From contig NZ_CALFIG010000160.1 of assembly GCF_937876455.1 (NCBI RefSeq), forward strand, positions 1-12,180: 12,180 nt of DNA, written 5' to 3'. Made by a program: the position numbers and the translations under genes. This DNA is from an uncultured Flavobacterium sp. (lineage in GTDB: Bacteria > Bacteroidota > Bacteroidia > Flavobacteriales > Flavobacteriaceae). The notes under the pieces are model-generated. The model made no database searches, was not told where the DNA came from, and saw nothing but the letters and a program-made list of their open reading frames with translations. Every line of letters starts with the position of its first letter. Within the stretch, counting starts at the first letter, position 1. Shown here one piece after another: positions 1 to 7,832 of the stretch.

Positions 1-1071
1 TGTTTCATTAACTTCAATTCCTATAGATTTAGCAAAATCATATAGTTCTTTTTCGGTTTTTCCCGTAATATCAAAACCAGTAAACTGTTTAATAGCATCG
101 GTCATAGTCACACGAGCATAAGGTGCTTTAAAATCCACTTTATGTTCACCAAAAGTAGCCTCAGTAGTACCATTTACTTGAAGCGCACAATATTCTAATA
201 AATTTTCAGTAAACTTCATCATCCAGTTGTAGTCTTTGTAAGCTACATATATCTCCATAGCTGTAAATTCTGGATTGTGCGTTCTGTCCATTCCTTCATT
301 ACGGAAGTTTTTCGAAAATTCATATACACCATCAAATCCGCCAACAATTAATCTTTTCAGATACAATTCATTAGCAATTCGCATGTAAAGTGGAATGTCC
401 AAACTATTATGATGCGTGATGAATGGTCTAGCCGAAGCACCACCAGGAATCGATTGTAATACAGGAGTTTCCACTTCCATATAACCTGCATTATTGAAAA
501 ACGAACGCATGGCATTAAATAATTTAGTTCTTTTTACAAAAACCTCTTTTACTTGAGGGTTTACAACTAAATCGACATAACGCATTCTATAACGCAATTC
601 AGGGTCGGTAAAGGCATCAAAAACATGGCCTTGTTCATCTACCTTTGGCAAAGGTAGGGGGCGTAGCGTTTTGCTTAAAAAACTAAATGTTGCAACACGA
701 ATACATTTTGCACCTACTTGCGTAGTAAATAATTCGCCTTCTACACCTATAAAGTCACCTAAATCGGTTAATTTTTTAAAAACTTGATTATATAAGGTTT
801 TATCTTCGCCTTCGCAAATTACATCACGGTTAAAATACAATTGTATTCTACCTTCGCTGTCTTGTAATTCTGCAAAAGAAGCTTTTCCTTGGTCACGAAC
901 ACTCATTAAGCGACCAGCAACGGTTACCTTCTTGCCTTCTTCAAACTGTTCTTTAACTTGCTTTGAAGTATGAGAAACTGGATATAAGTTTGCAGGATAA
1001 GGGTCTATACCCAATTGGCGTAAAGCGTTTAGCTTGTCTCTTCTAATGATTTCTAGTTCTGACAATTGCAT
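1..1071 (-). CDS. lysS: Lysyl-tRNA synthetase, class II (C-terminal part outside window)
   Basis: Charges tRNA-Lys with lysine in the cytoplasm, using ATP. The frame is open from an ATG at 1071 down to the window edge, giving 357 residues of a family usually about 500-570 long, so roughly the C-terminal third is missing. The protein starts MQLSELEIIRRDKL. An OB-fold anticodon-binding domain follows, recognisable by GRLMSVRDQGKASFAELQD at residues 53-71. The class II catalytic domain then begins: motif 1 carries the invariant proline in VETPVL (P203), and motif 2 starts FRNEGMDRTHNPEF at residue 256, with arginine R257 expected to contact ATP. Motif 3 lies beyond the edge. The ATG is supported by the family N-terminus and by a promoter about 20 bp upstream. 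It is divergent from lipB. The identification rests on motifs and is very secure; nothing is odd apart from the edge truncation. Confidence 0.97.
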   Translation of the reverse strand, partial: MQLSELEIIRRDKLNALRQLGIDPYPANLYPVSHTSKQVKEQFEEGKKVTVAGRLMSVRDQGKASFAELQDSEGRIQLYFNRDVICEGEDKTLYNQVFKKLTDLGDFIGVEGELFTTQVGAKCIRVATFSFLSKTLRPLPLPKVDEQGHVFDAFTDPELRYRMRYVDLVVNPQVKEVFVKRTKLFNAMRSFFNNAGYMEVETPVLQSIPGGASARPFITHHNSLDIPLYMRIANELYLKRLIVGGFDGVYEFSKNFRNEGMDRTHNPEFTAMEIYVAYKDYNWMMKFTENLLEYCALQVNGTTEATFGEHKVDFKAPYARVTMTDAIKQFTGFDITGKTEKELYDFAKSIGIEVNET

Positions 1072-1090
1072 AATTTTGTATTTAATGGCG

Positions 1091-1120
1091 CAAAGATAAT
1101 TTATTTTGTTTCAAGTTCAA
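1091..1120 (-). promoter_or_regulatory. lysS promoter, Bacteroidetes -33/-7 type
   Basis: On the minus strand, TTG (1120-1118) is followed after exactly 19 bases by TATCTTTG (1098-1091). This fits the Flavobacterium consensus TTG-N19-TAnnTTTG fully. Transcription would begin near 1085, leaving a leader of only about 15 nt before the lysS ATG. The -33 part lies inside a degenerate 7-bp tandem repeat. It is the best-formed promoter in the window, though untested. Confidence 0.6.
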
Positions 1121-1140
1121 AAGTTTCAGGTTTCAAGTTT
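1108..1140. repeat. Degenerate heptamer tandem repeat, about 4.5 units of GTTTCAA
   Basis: Read on the plus strand, the units are GTTTCAA (1108-1114), GTTCAAAA (1115-1122), GTTTCAG (1123-1129), GTTTCAA (1130-1136) and a partial GTTT (1137-1140). The array lies in the lysS-lipB divergent spacer and covers the -33 element assigned to lysS. Its function is unknown; it may be a slippage product. Confidence 0.6.
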
Positions 1141-1229
1141 AGCTTCGTCTCGAGTTAGTTGTTTAATTCTAAATTCGAAAATCATTTACTTGCCCCATCA
1201 TCCATCACCTAGCATTAAAAAACTATTTG

Positions 1230-1237
1230 TATCTTTG
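1230..1237 (+). promoter_or_regulatory. Candidate -7 box for lipB
   Basis: TATCTTTG matches TAnnTTTG and lies 33 bp before the lipB ATG. No TTG is found at the expected 19-base spacing upstream; the nearest, at 1190-1192, is too far. This is therefore a half-supported promoter. Confidence 0.4.
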
Positions 1238-1270
1238 TAAAACTTTATTTTAATACAACTTCATTCAAAA

Positions 1271-1969
1271 ATGAACAAAAAAGTCCAACTACAAGATTTA
1301 GGTAAAAAAGATTATAAAGCGACTTGGGATTATCAAGAAGCCCTGTTCAAAGAAATTGTTGACATTAAAGTGCAGAATAGAAATGCAAACGCCCAACTCC
1401 CAACGCCCAACTTTTTGCTATACGTAGAACATCCTCATGTTTATACCTTAGGGAAAAGCGGCGATATATCTAATTTATTGTTATCAGAAAAACAACTTCA
1501 AGAAAAGGGAGCTACATTTTACAAAATAAATAGAGGAGGAGATATAACCTATCACGGTCCTGGTCAAATAGTGGGCTATCCTATTTTAGATCTAGAAAAT
1601 TTTTTTACGGACATCCATAAATATTTACGTTTATTAGAAGAAGCTATCATACTTACACTAGCTGAATACGGATTAAAAACGGAACGTAGTCCCGGAGAAA
1701 CAGGTGTGTGGTTTGATGTTGGTACCCCCTTTGCAAGAAAAATTTGCGCCATGGGAGTAAGGGCTTCCCGATGGGTAACCATGCATGGGTTTGCTCTAAA
1801 TGTAAATGCAAATTTAGGTTATTTTGATAATATTGTTCCTTGTGGCATAAGAGGAAAAGCGGTTACGTCTATGCATGTAGAGTTAGGTAAAGAAGTAAAC
1901 GAAGACGAAGTAAAACAAAAAATAGTAGCACATTTTCAACATTTGTTTCAAGCAGAGGTTTTAATTTAG
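1271..1969 (+). CDS. lipB: Lipoyl(octanoyl) transferase
   Basis: Moves the octanoyl group from octanoyl-ACP to a lysine of lipoyl domains (pyruvate and 2-oxoglutarate dehydrogenases, glycine cleavage H protein), before sulfur insertion by LipA; cytoplasmic. The 232 residues are a normal family length. Visible landmarks are EHPHVYTLGKSG (53-64), the signature RGGDITYHGPGQ (88-99), GETGVW (142-147), and the catalytic pair: lysine K157 in ARKICAMGVR and cysteine C191 in PCGIRGK. The ATG at 1271 is preceded by an A-rich stretch typical of flavobacterial starts and gives the usual MNKKVQLQDLG N-terminus. Residues 40-47 (NAQLPTPN) are encoded by a 7-bp tandem repeat, an odd low-complexity patch in a variable loop. 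It is convergent with rnhB. lipA is not in the window. The call is secure. Confidence 0.97.
   Translation: MNKKVQLQDLGKKDYKATWDYQEALFKEIVDIKVQNRNANAQLPTPNFLLYVEHPHVYTLGKSGDISNLLLSEKQLQEKGATFYKINRGGDITYHGPGQIVGYPILDLENFFTDIHKYLRLLEEAIILTLAEYGLKTERSPGETGVWFDVGTPFARKICAMGVRASRWVTMHGFALNVNANLGYFDNIVPCGIRGKAVTSMHVELGKEVNEDEVKQKIVAHFQHLFQAEVLI
1390..1412 (+). repeat. Heptamer tandem repeat inside lipB
   Basis: Three consecutive 7-bp units CGCCCAA, CTCCCAA and CGCCCAA, plus a trailing CT, lie within the lipB reading frame. Three units make 21 bp, so the frame is kept. The C-rich composition stands out from the AT-rich surroundings. Confidence 0.65.
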
Positions 1970-1990
1970 TGTTCAGGTTTTAGTCACAAT

Positions 1991-2016
1991 TTTCAGAATT
2001 CTATAGCGAACTGAAA
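1991..2016. terminator. Weak hairpin between convergent lipB and rnhB
   Basis: TTTCAG (1991-1996) pairs with CTGAAA (2011-2016). An inner TTC (1999-2001) and GAA (2008-2010) extend the stem across a two-base bulge, with a six-base loop. It sits in the 66-bp gap between the two stop codons, where a bidirectional terminator would be expected. No good T-tract follows on either strand, so termination is only a possibility. Confidence 0.3.
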
Positions 2017-2035
2017 CAGAAATAATGACTTCGAC

Positions 2036-2695
2036 TTAAAATTCTAAACGTAATTGTTCAGGTAATAATCTGAAACTCATGCGATGGTATTTACACGGGC
2101 CATATTTAGCAATTGCTTCTCTGTGTTCTTTGGTGGGATAGCCTTTGTTTTTTTTCCAATTGTACATGGGAAACTCCTCATGAATTTGATCCATATACTC
2201 ATCTCTATATGTTTTTGCTAAAACAGATGCCGCTGCAATACTTAAATACTTAGCATCACCTTTAATGATACTCGTATTAGGGATTGCCTTTAAGAGTTCA
2301 ATTTCATCGGTTGAAAATTGTTTGCCAATTTTATTTTTCAAGCCAAGTTTAGCATTTAGTGCTCTATTTCCATCTACAATAATATATTCGGGCGTAGTAG
2401 TTAGTTTTAAAATGCTTTCTTGCATCCCTTTCATTGATGCATTAAGAATATTTATTTCGTCAATTTCTTCATTATATATATGTGTAACTGCAAAGCTCAG
2501 CGCAACGTCTTCAATAAGAGGTCTTAATTCAAATCGCATTTTTTCTGAAAGCTGTTTGGAATCATTTAGAAAATCTAAACCTTTTTCATTTTTTAGCATC
2601 ACAGCAGCAGCAGTAACAGGACCGGCTAAACAGCCACGCCCAGCTTCATCAGTTCCGCATTCTAGTTTGTACGTGCTATAACTAAATTTTAACAT
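2036..2695 (-). CDS. rnhB: Ribonuclease HII
   Basis: Cuts 5' of ribonucleotides embedded in duplex DNA, starting ribonucleotide excision repair, and can remove RNA from RNA/DNA hybrids; cytoplasmic, needing Mg or Mn. The 219 residues are normal for the family. The N-terminal signature GTDEAGRGCLAGPV (from residue 14) gives the first two acidic catalytic residues, D16 and E17, and the GRG motif at 19-21. D108 in IVDGNR and D147 in IIKGDAKY complete the DEDD set. The block SIAAASVLAKTYRDEYM (152-168) is also typical. The ATG at 2695 gives the family start a few residues before the first beta strand. It converges on lipB and diverges from susC. All catalytic residues are present and the call is secure. 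Confidence 0.97.
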   Translation of the reverse strand: MLKFSYSTYKLECGTDEAGRGCLAGPVTAAAVMLKNEKGLDFLNDSKQLSEKMRFELRPLIEDVALSFAVTHIYNEEIDEINILNASMKGMQESILKLTTTPEYIIVDGNRALNAKLGLKNKIGKQFSTDEIELLKAIPNTSIIKGDAKYLSIAAASVLAKTYRDEYMDQIHEEFPMYNWKKNKGYPTKEHREAIAKYGPCKYHRMSFRLLPEQLRLEF

Positions 2696-2707
2696 TTATT
2701 TTTTTGT

Positions 2708-2715
2708 CAAAAATA
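2708..2715 (-). promoter_or_regulatory. Candidate -7 box for rnhB
   Basis: On the minus strand this reads TATTTTTG, matching TAnnTTTG, 12 bp before the rnhB ATG. No TTG occurs at the 19-base spacing, and the surrounding sequence is so AT-rich that a chance match is possible. Confidence 0.3.
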
Positions 2716-2740
2716 CTATTAATTTTTCAAGTTTAGAACT

Positions 2741-2764
2741 ATTAGTTGTCTAATAATTAGTTGT
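2741..2764. repeat. Paired 9-bp direct repeats with an inverted repeat, upstream of susC
   Basis: ATTAGTTGT occurs at 2741-2749 and again at 2756-2764, 15 bp start to start. The first copy's ATTAG also forms an inverted repeat with CTAAT at 2750-2754 around a TTGT loop. It lies about 130-150 bp before the susC start, in the 198-bp divergent spacer with rnhB. It could be an operator; this is position-based inference only. Confidence 0.35.
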
Positions 2765-2804
2765 TTCCTGTTGCTTGTAAAAGGTTGATGAAAAAATTTA
2801 ACAT

Positions 2805-2837
2805 TTGTAAAATGTGAATATTTTAGTTTAATATTTG
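2805..2837 (+). promoter_or_regulatory. Weak candidate promoter for the susC-susD operon
   Basis: TTG at 2805-2807 is followed, 21 bases later, by TAATATTTG (2829-2837), a -7 box with one extra base between TA and TTTG. Both the spacing and the box deviate from consensus. A start near 2844 would leave a leader of about 50 nt. No better match exists in this spacer. Confidence 0.22.
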
Positions 2838-2893
2838 GTAATTTAAGAAATAATTAAGAAGTTTGCGAAATAACTAACTCAAATAAATTTAAT

Positions 2894-5800
2894 ATGAGAT
2901 CGAAGTTCAAATGGATTTTTACGCTTTTAGTAGCGTTTACAATGCAGTTTTCTTTCGCGCAACAGAAAACTGTTACAGGTACAGTTAGCAGTGAAGGAGT
3001 AGCTTTACCTGGTGCTAGTGTTAAAGTTAAAGGTACACAACAAGGTACTACAACTGATGGTGCTGGTAAGTATTCAATTAAAGCTAAAGAAGGTGACGTT
3101 TTAGTAGTTACTTTCGTTGGTAAACCTGAGCAATCTGCTACGGTAGGTGCTTCTAATCTTATCAACTTTACATTGTCAGGTGATACTACAATTGAAGTTG
3201 TTAAAATTGAAGGTGCTTTAGGTATCAAAAAGAGAAAAGATGCAATCACATCTACTCAACAACAAATTGGTAACAAAGAGTTGACCCAAGCGGTTAACCC
3301 TAATGCAATTCAAGCGTTAACTGGAAAAGTTTCTGGTTTACAAATTAATGCAAGTACAAATGGGGTAAACAAAGAGTCAAGAATTGTATTAAGAGGTAAC
3401 AGATCGTTAACAGGTGATAACCAAGCCTTAATTGTTATTGATAATGCAATCTCTAACGCTACAGTATTGTCTCAATTGCCTCCAGACATCATTGAAAACG
3501 TTAACGTTATCAAAGGTGCTCAAGGTTCTGCATTATATGGTGCGCAAGGGGTAAACGGGGTAATTATTGTTACTACTAAAAAAGGATCTAAAAAAGAAAA
3601 ATTCACTTTTGGTGTAACTTCTGCTGTAGATTTTGAAACAGTAAACTTTGTACCTGAAAGACAAAACAAGTATGGTCAAGGATGGATTACAGATACTAAC
3701 TTTGATGGTTCTGCATCTGGTATTCCAGCAGGTAACGGTTTCGTTCCTTTTGAAAATGGTGCTTGGGGACCTGCTTTTAGTGATCCTACAATGCCTTCAA
3801 TGGTACCGGTAGGTTTACCACAAGCTAATGGTCAGTTCTTAATGACGCCATGGGCTCCTATTAAAGACAACGTAAAACAATTCTTTAATACAGGTGTAAC
3901 GTATCAAAATGGATTCAACTTTAATTTTGGTGGTGCAGATTCTTATGCATTCTTGTCTGTAAATAGGTTAAACCAAGATTTCGTTGTTAAAGGTGATAAA
4001 TTAACGAGAAACTCATTCTTGTTCAAAGCAGGTAAAAAAATTGGTAAATTCAACATTGATGGAAATGTAAACTATGTTTCTAGTACATCTTCTGAAACAG
4101 ATGCTGATTTATACTATGACTTATTACAAACGGCTTCTAATATCCCTGTAGGTCAATTAAACTCTGGTTTAAATGAGCACAACTGGACCGTGTATTACAA
4201 ATCGCCTTACTGGAAAAGAAATGCAATCAGAAATGATTATGGAAATAATTTCTTAAACGGTATTGTAGCTTTAGGATACGAGTTCAACAAAAACATCAGT
4301 ATGAATTATACGGCTAACTTACAGTTAAGAACAACTGAAAGTCAATCGCATAATGATGGATTTACTAACATTGGTTATGAATATAACTTTGGTAGTTACA
4401 CATACGGTGGTACAAATATCTTGACATATGAAGATATGGGTGGGTCTCCAGAAACATCAAATTTCTATGCCACTCAATCTACGACTAGAAACTTTTACGG
4501 TGATTTATTAATCAACTTTGATTATGATTTAACAAAAGACATCAATTTCAAAGCAAACATTGGTAACAACGTACAAGATAGATATTTCCGAGTGATGACT
4601 CAAGGAGGTACTAACTTAGATATTCCAGGTTTCTATCATATTAATAACGTATTGAATCCTGATTTAGCTTCTGCTTTAGATAACAGAATGGTGCGTTCAA
4701 GAGTAGTAGCTGGTTTTGCTAACGTTGACTTGTCTTACAAAGATTATTTATTCTTAAATGCTACAGGACGTGTTGAGCAATCTTCAGTAATTAAAAATTC
4801 ATACTTCTATCCATCTGTTGGGGTGTCGTTCATTCCTACAAAAGCAATTGCTGCTTTAAAAGATAATAAAGTGTTGAACTATGCTAAATTAAGTGCGTCT
4901 TATACGTCAGTAGGTAATGCTTCTGCTGTAGCTCCTTATGCTATTAATCCAGTTGCTGTTACAGCTACTAACTATCCTTTTGGAACGTTAGCTTCATTAG
5001 CATATAATGCTTTTCCTACAGACCCTAATATTAAGCCAGAATTCGTAAATACAAAAGAGATTTCTGCACAATTTGGTTTCTTCAATGATAGAATTACATT
5101 AGAAGGTTCTTACTATGTAGCTGATACAAAAGATTTGATTACAAATATTACAGCTTCTAGAGCTTCTGGTTTATCTACGTTAAGAGGTAATGCAGGAGAC
5201 TTACAAAACAAAGGATTTGAAATTGATTTAGGTGTTACACCTGTTAAAACAAATAGTTTCAAATGGGATATGAGAGCAAGTTATACACACTTTAAAACAG
5301 TGGTTAAAGCTTTAGCTGCAGGTGTTGATGAGGTGAACTTACAATCTAACACATTTGTTGGAGTTTTCGCTACCGTAGGTGAAGAGTTTCCATTAATTAA
5401 AGGTACTGCGTTTGTAAGAGATGCTAATGGAAATGTTGTTGTTGATGGTAATGGTTTACCACAAAGAACCTCTGCTTTCCAAAAATTAGGAAAAGCAACT
5501 CCAGATTACATCATTGGATTTACAAACTCTTTTGAGTACAAAGGATTCAAATTAACAGCTGTAGCTGATTTCAGAACAGGTCATTCTGTTTACTCTGAAA
5601 CAAAAAGAAACTTAACGTGGTCTGGACATTTAGTAGATTCTGCTGAAAATGATAGATATACAGGTTATGTATTCCCAGGTGTAACTTCTACAGGAGCTGT
5701 AAATACTACTCCAGTTAACGGTGGTGGTTATGCAGGTACAATAAACTTCTTCTCAGGAGTGTATGATAGAGTAGGTGAAGCTCAAGTAATTGATGCAACA

Positions 5801-6103
5801 GCATTAAAAATTAGAGAGTTAGCATTAAGTTATTCTTTACCTAAGAAAATGATTGAAAAAACAGGATTGACTTCATTACGTATTGGAGTTAATGCTAGAA
5901 ATCCATTTGTATTCTTAGCTGACGGTAAATTCATCAAGCCTACTCATGGTGGTGCTAACTTAGGTTACACAGATCCAGAGGCTAACAATTTGTCTACAGG
6001 AACTAACTATTCTACTTCTCAAAGTAGTGCATTAGGTATTGCAAATATCGGTCAATACCCAACTACTAGAACATTAGGATTCAGTGTTAATTTAACATTC
6101 TAA
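2894..6103 (+). CDS. SusC/RagA-family TonB-dependent outer-membrane transporter
   Basis: Outer-membrane barrel that, with its SusD lipoprotein, imports a nutrient using TonB energy. The 1069 residues fit the family. A signal peptide covers residues 1-22 (basic MRSKFKW start, hydrophobic core, cut after SFA). A carboxypeptidase-regulatory-like domain spans about 26-95 (VTGTV, LPGASVKVKGT, TDGAGKYSI). After a short linker (EGALGIKKRKD, 106-116) comes the plug, about 117-232, with LTGKVSGLQI (142-151), IVLRGNRSL and the hallmark ALYGAQGVNGVIIVTTKKG (213-231). The rest is a beta-barrel rich in aromatic and polar strands, ending GFSVNLTF with the C-terminal phenylalanine used for barrel assembly. 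The stop lies 10 bp before the susD ATG, so the two are co-transcribed. Arginine is almost always AGA and TTC and AAC are frequent, unlike the following porin gene, suggesting high expression. The substrate cannot be deduced. Confidence 0.95.
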   Translation: MRSKFKWIFTLLVAFTMQFSFAQQKTVTGTVSSEGVALPGASVKVKGTQQGTTTDGAGKYSIKAKEGDVLVVTFVGKPEQSATVGASNLINFTLSGDTTIEVVKIEGALGIKKRKDAITSTQQQIGNKELTQAVNPNAIQALTGKVSGLQINASTNGVNKESRIVLRGNRSLTGDNQALIVIDNAISNATVLSQLPPDIIENVNVIKGAQGSALYGAQGVNGVIIVTTKKGSKKEKFTFGVTSAVDFETVNFVPERQNKYGQGWITDTNFDGSASGIPAGNGFVPFENGAWGPAFSDPTMPSMVPVGLPQANGQFLMTPWAPIKDNVKQFFNTGVTYQNGFNFNFGGADSYAFLSVNRLNQDFVVKGDKLTRNSFLFKAGKKIGKFNIDGNVNYVSSTSSETDADLYYDLLQTASNIPVGQLNSGLNEHNWTVYYKSPYWKRNAIRNDYGNNFLNGIVALGYEFNKNISMNYTANLQLRTTESQSHNDGFTNIGYEYNFGSYTYGGTNILTYEDMGGSPETSNFYATQSTTRNFYGDLLINFDYDLTKDINFKANIGNNVQDRYFRVMTQGGTNLDIPGFYHINNVLNPDLASALDNRMVRSRVVAGFANVDLSYKDYLFLNATGRVEQSSVIKNSYFYPSVGVSFIPTKAIAALKDNKVLNYAKLSASYTSVGNASAVAPYAINPVAVTATNYPFGTLASLAYNAFPTDPNIKPEFVNTKEISAQFGFFNDRITLEGSYYVADTKDLITNITASRASGLSTLRGNAGDLQNKGFEIDLGVTPVKTNSFKWDMRASYTHFKTVVKALAAGVDEVNLQSNTFVGVFATVGEEFPLIKGTAFVRDANGNVVVDGNGLPQRTSAFQKLGKATPDYIIGFTNSFEYKGFKLTAVADFRTGHSVYSETKRNLTWSGHLVDSAENDRYTGYVFPGVTSTGAVNTTPVNGGGYAGTINFFSGVYDRVGEAQVIDATALKIRELALSYSLPKKMIEKTGLTSLRIGVNARNPFVFLADGKFIKPTHGGANLGYTDPEANNLSTGTNYSTSQSSALGIANIGQYPTTRTLGFSVNLTF

Positions 6104-6113
6104 TAAATTGTAT

Positions 6114-7736
6114 ATGAAAAAAATAAAATTTTTAGCGCCAATTCTAGCTTTTGCTATGTTTTCGTGCGACCAATATTTGGATGTAAATGAATCACCAAAT
6201 AATGTGTCTTTTGATCAAATTACTCCAGATAAATTATTGCCTGGAGCACAATCAAATACGTATGCGGTTCAGGTAACAACAATGAACCAATTAGGTAACG
6301 TATTTATGAACTCTTGGGCTGGAAATGTTCAGTCATTTACAGGAGGGTATGCAAAAGAGTATCAATTAAACATTGATAATGCTTTTTATAATGGTATTTG
6401 GGATGGATTGTATAGAAATTTAATGAATTTCCAAGCAATCATTGATTATTCAAACCCTAATCATCAATATGATAACTATGTAGCTGCTGCAAAAATTTGT
6501 AAAGCACATTACATGCAGTATATTGTTGACTTGTATGGAGATGCACCGTATTCTCAAGCGTGGAAAGGTTCTGCAAATACTACACCTGCTTATGATGATG
6601 ACTTTAACATCTACAAGGGCTTAATCGCTGAGTTAGAACAAGCAAGAGCTTTAATCGCTGCTGCAAATGCAAATGCTGATGATATAGCTGAGTTTGACAT
6701 TATGTTAGGTGGTGATATGGCTGAGTGGGAAAAATTCGCAAACACAATTCAATTAAGAATGTGTTTAAGAATGTCTGAAGCTACAGGAGCAGTTGCTACA
6801 TATAGAGACACTAAGTTAGCAGCTATCGCTGCAGGTCCATTTGTTGATGCTCATGTTACCATTAATCCTGGTTATGATTTATCTACAGACGGTCACATGA
6901 ATCCTTCATTCAACACATTTGGATATGATTCAGCAGGTAACTTACAACAAAATAGAACGTTCATTACAATGACGGGTCATGCTTATAAAGCATTACAATC
7001 GTATGCTACTACAAACTGGCCAGCAGGTACTACTAACTACGAAATCATTTCTGGTTCAGGTGTTTCTTATCCTAACGTAACAGATGGTCGTTCAGGTAGA
7101 TTATTTACTGTAGGTTCTGGTGCAGGTATCAGAAGAGCTGTAACGCAAGGTTCTAACCAAGTTGATGTAGGTGCTATTGGTACGTATCCAGGTTTACCAT
7201 GTCGTTTAGGTTTATTAGGTACTTTCGGATTAAATGGTCAAGTTCTTACTGGTTATTTAGATGAGTATGCTGCTTGTGATGGTTATGTTATGACATTGTC
7301 TGAGTCTTGTTTCTTACAAGCTGAGGCAGCTGTTAGGTATCCATCTTTATTTACAGGTGCACAAACGTTATTTAATGCTGGTGTAACTGCTGATTTTACG
7401 TTGAGAAATGCAACATTAGGTACGTATTTAACTACAATTAATACAAAACCTAACTTTGGTTTCACAGCTTCTACAACAACAGCTCAAAAATTACATGCTA
7501 TCATGTATCAAAAATGGGTTGCATTAATGAGTATCCACGGTATTGAATCATTTATTGATTACAACAGAACAGGTTACCCATTAACTCCACTTGCTACAAC
7601 AGCTACACAAACGCGTAAACCATATAGATTAATCTATCCAGTTTCTGAGTACGTAGCGAATAGTGCAAACGTTCCTTCAGTAAGTACTTCTGAGGCGTTC
7701 ACTATCAATGCAAAAACTCCTTTCTGGAGACAATAA
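6114..7736 (+). CDS. SusD-like outer-membrane lipoprotein (SusD-like_2 type)
   Basis: Surface-exposed substrate-binding lipoprotein that caps the SusC barrel. I chose the ATG at 6114, giving 540 residues; the frame also extends to a TTG at 6108, but the ATG gives a clean lipoprotein signal, MKKIKFLAPILAFAMFSC, with lipidated cysteine C18. The mature start DQYLDVNESPNN and LLPGAQ (41-46) are typical of the SusD-like_2 group ("starch-binding associating with outer membrane"). A helical, tryptophan- and tyrosine-rich region follows, including NGIWDGLYRNLMNFQAIIDY and YIVDLYGDAPYSQAW. Near the C-terminus, MYQKWVALMSIHGIESFIDYNRTGYP is another family-typical block. The gene follows susC by 10 bp and ends before a strong terminator. 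No degradative enzyme adjoins it, so despite the family name a starch or glycan substrate is unproven; peptides are also possible, as for RagAB. Confidence 0.93.
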   Translation: MKKIKFLAPILAFAMFSCDQYLDVNESPNNVSFDQITPDKLLPGAQSNTYAVQVTTMNQLGNVFMNSWAGNVQSFTGGYAKEYQLNIDNAFYNGIWDGLYRNLMNFQAIIDYSNPNHQYDNYVAAAKICKAHYMQYIVDLYGDAPYSQAWKGSANTTPAYDDDFNIYKGLIAELEQARALIAAANANADDIAEFDIMLGGDMAEWEKFANTIQLRMCLRMSEATGAVATYRDTKLAAIAAGPFVDAHVTINPGYDLSTDGHMNPSFNTFGYDSAGNLQQNRTFITMTGHAYKALQSYATTNWPAGTTNYEIISGSGVSYPNVTDGRSGRLFTVGSGAGIRRAVTQGSNQVDVGAIGTYPGLPCRLGLLGTFGLNGQVLTGYLDEYAACDGYVMTLSESCFLQAEAAVRYPSLFTGAQTLFNAGVTADFTLRNATLGTYLTTINTKPNFGFTASTTTAQKLHAIMYQKWVALMSIHGIESFIDYNRTGYPLTPLATTATQTRKPYRLIYPVSEYVANSANVPSVSTSEAFTINAKTPFWRQ

Positions 7737-7761
7737 TTAAAACGTAGTTTTTAATATATTT

Positions 7762-7790
7762 AAAAACCCCGACTAAGTCGGGGTTTTTTT
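7762..7790 (+). terminator. Strong intrinsic terminator of the susCD operon
   Basis: CCCCGAC (7767-7773) pairs perfectly with GTCGGGG (7777-7783) around a TAA loop. Flanking A5 and T5 lengthen the stem, and a run of seven T follows (7784-7790). It lies 26 bp after the susD stop. Confidence 0.93.
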
Positions 7791-7807
7791 ATTATGTCTT
7801 TTCTCAT

Positions 7808-7815
7808 TACATTTG
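7808..7815 (+). promoter_or_regulatory. Candidate -7 box for the porin gene
   Basis: TACATTTG matches TAnnTTTG and lies between the susD terminator and the next ATG at 7833. The leader would be only about 10 nt. No TTG occurs at the -33 position, which falls in the terminator T-run. Its location makes an independent promoter here likely. Confidence 0.45.
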
Positions 7816-7832
7816 TACTTTAAAATGTTAGG

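Noticed and set aside
1576..1782. 68-residue minus-strand frame inside lipB
   Set aside because: Antisense shadow of a strongly conserved gene; no recognisable protein and no promoter or start context.
2265..2681. 138-residue plus-strand frame inside rnhB
   Set aside because: Fully antisense to an intact RNase HII gene with all catalytic residues; its hydrophobic residues are what reverse reading of that gene produces.
2854..3249. 131-residue minus-strand frame over the susC start
   Set aside because: Antisense to the SusC signal peptide and regulatory-like domain; no family match seen.
6108..6113. TTG start for susD two codons upstream
   Set aside because: The ATG at 6114 gives a clean lipoprotein signal peptide; the TTG adds only a Met-Tyr extension and lies 4 bp after the susC stop.
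7283..7465. 60-residue minus-strand frame inside susD
   Set aside because: Short antisense shadow of susD with no supporting signals.
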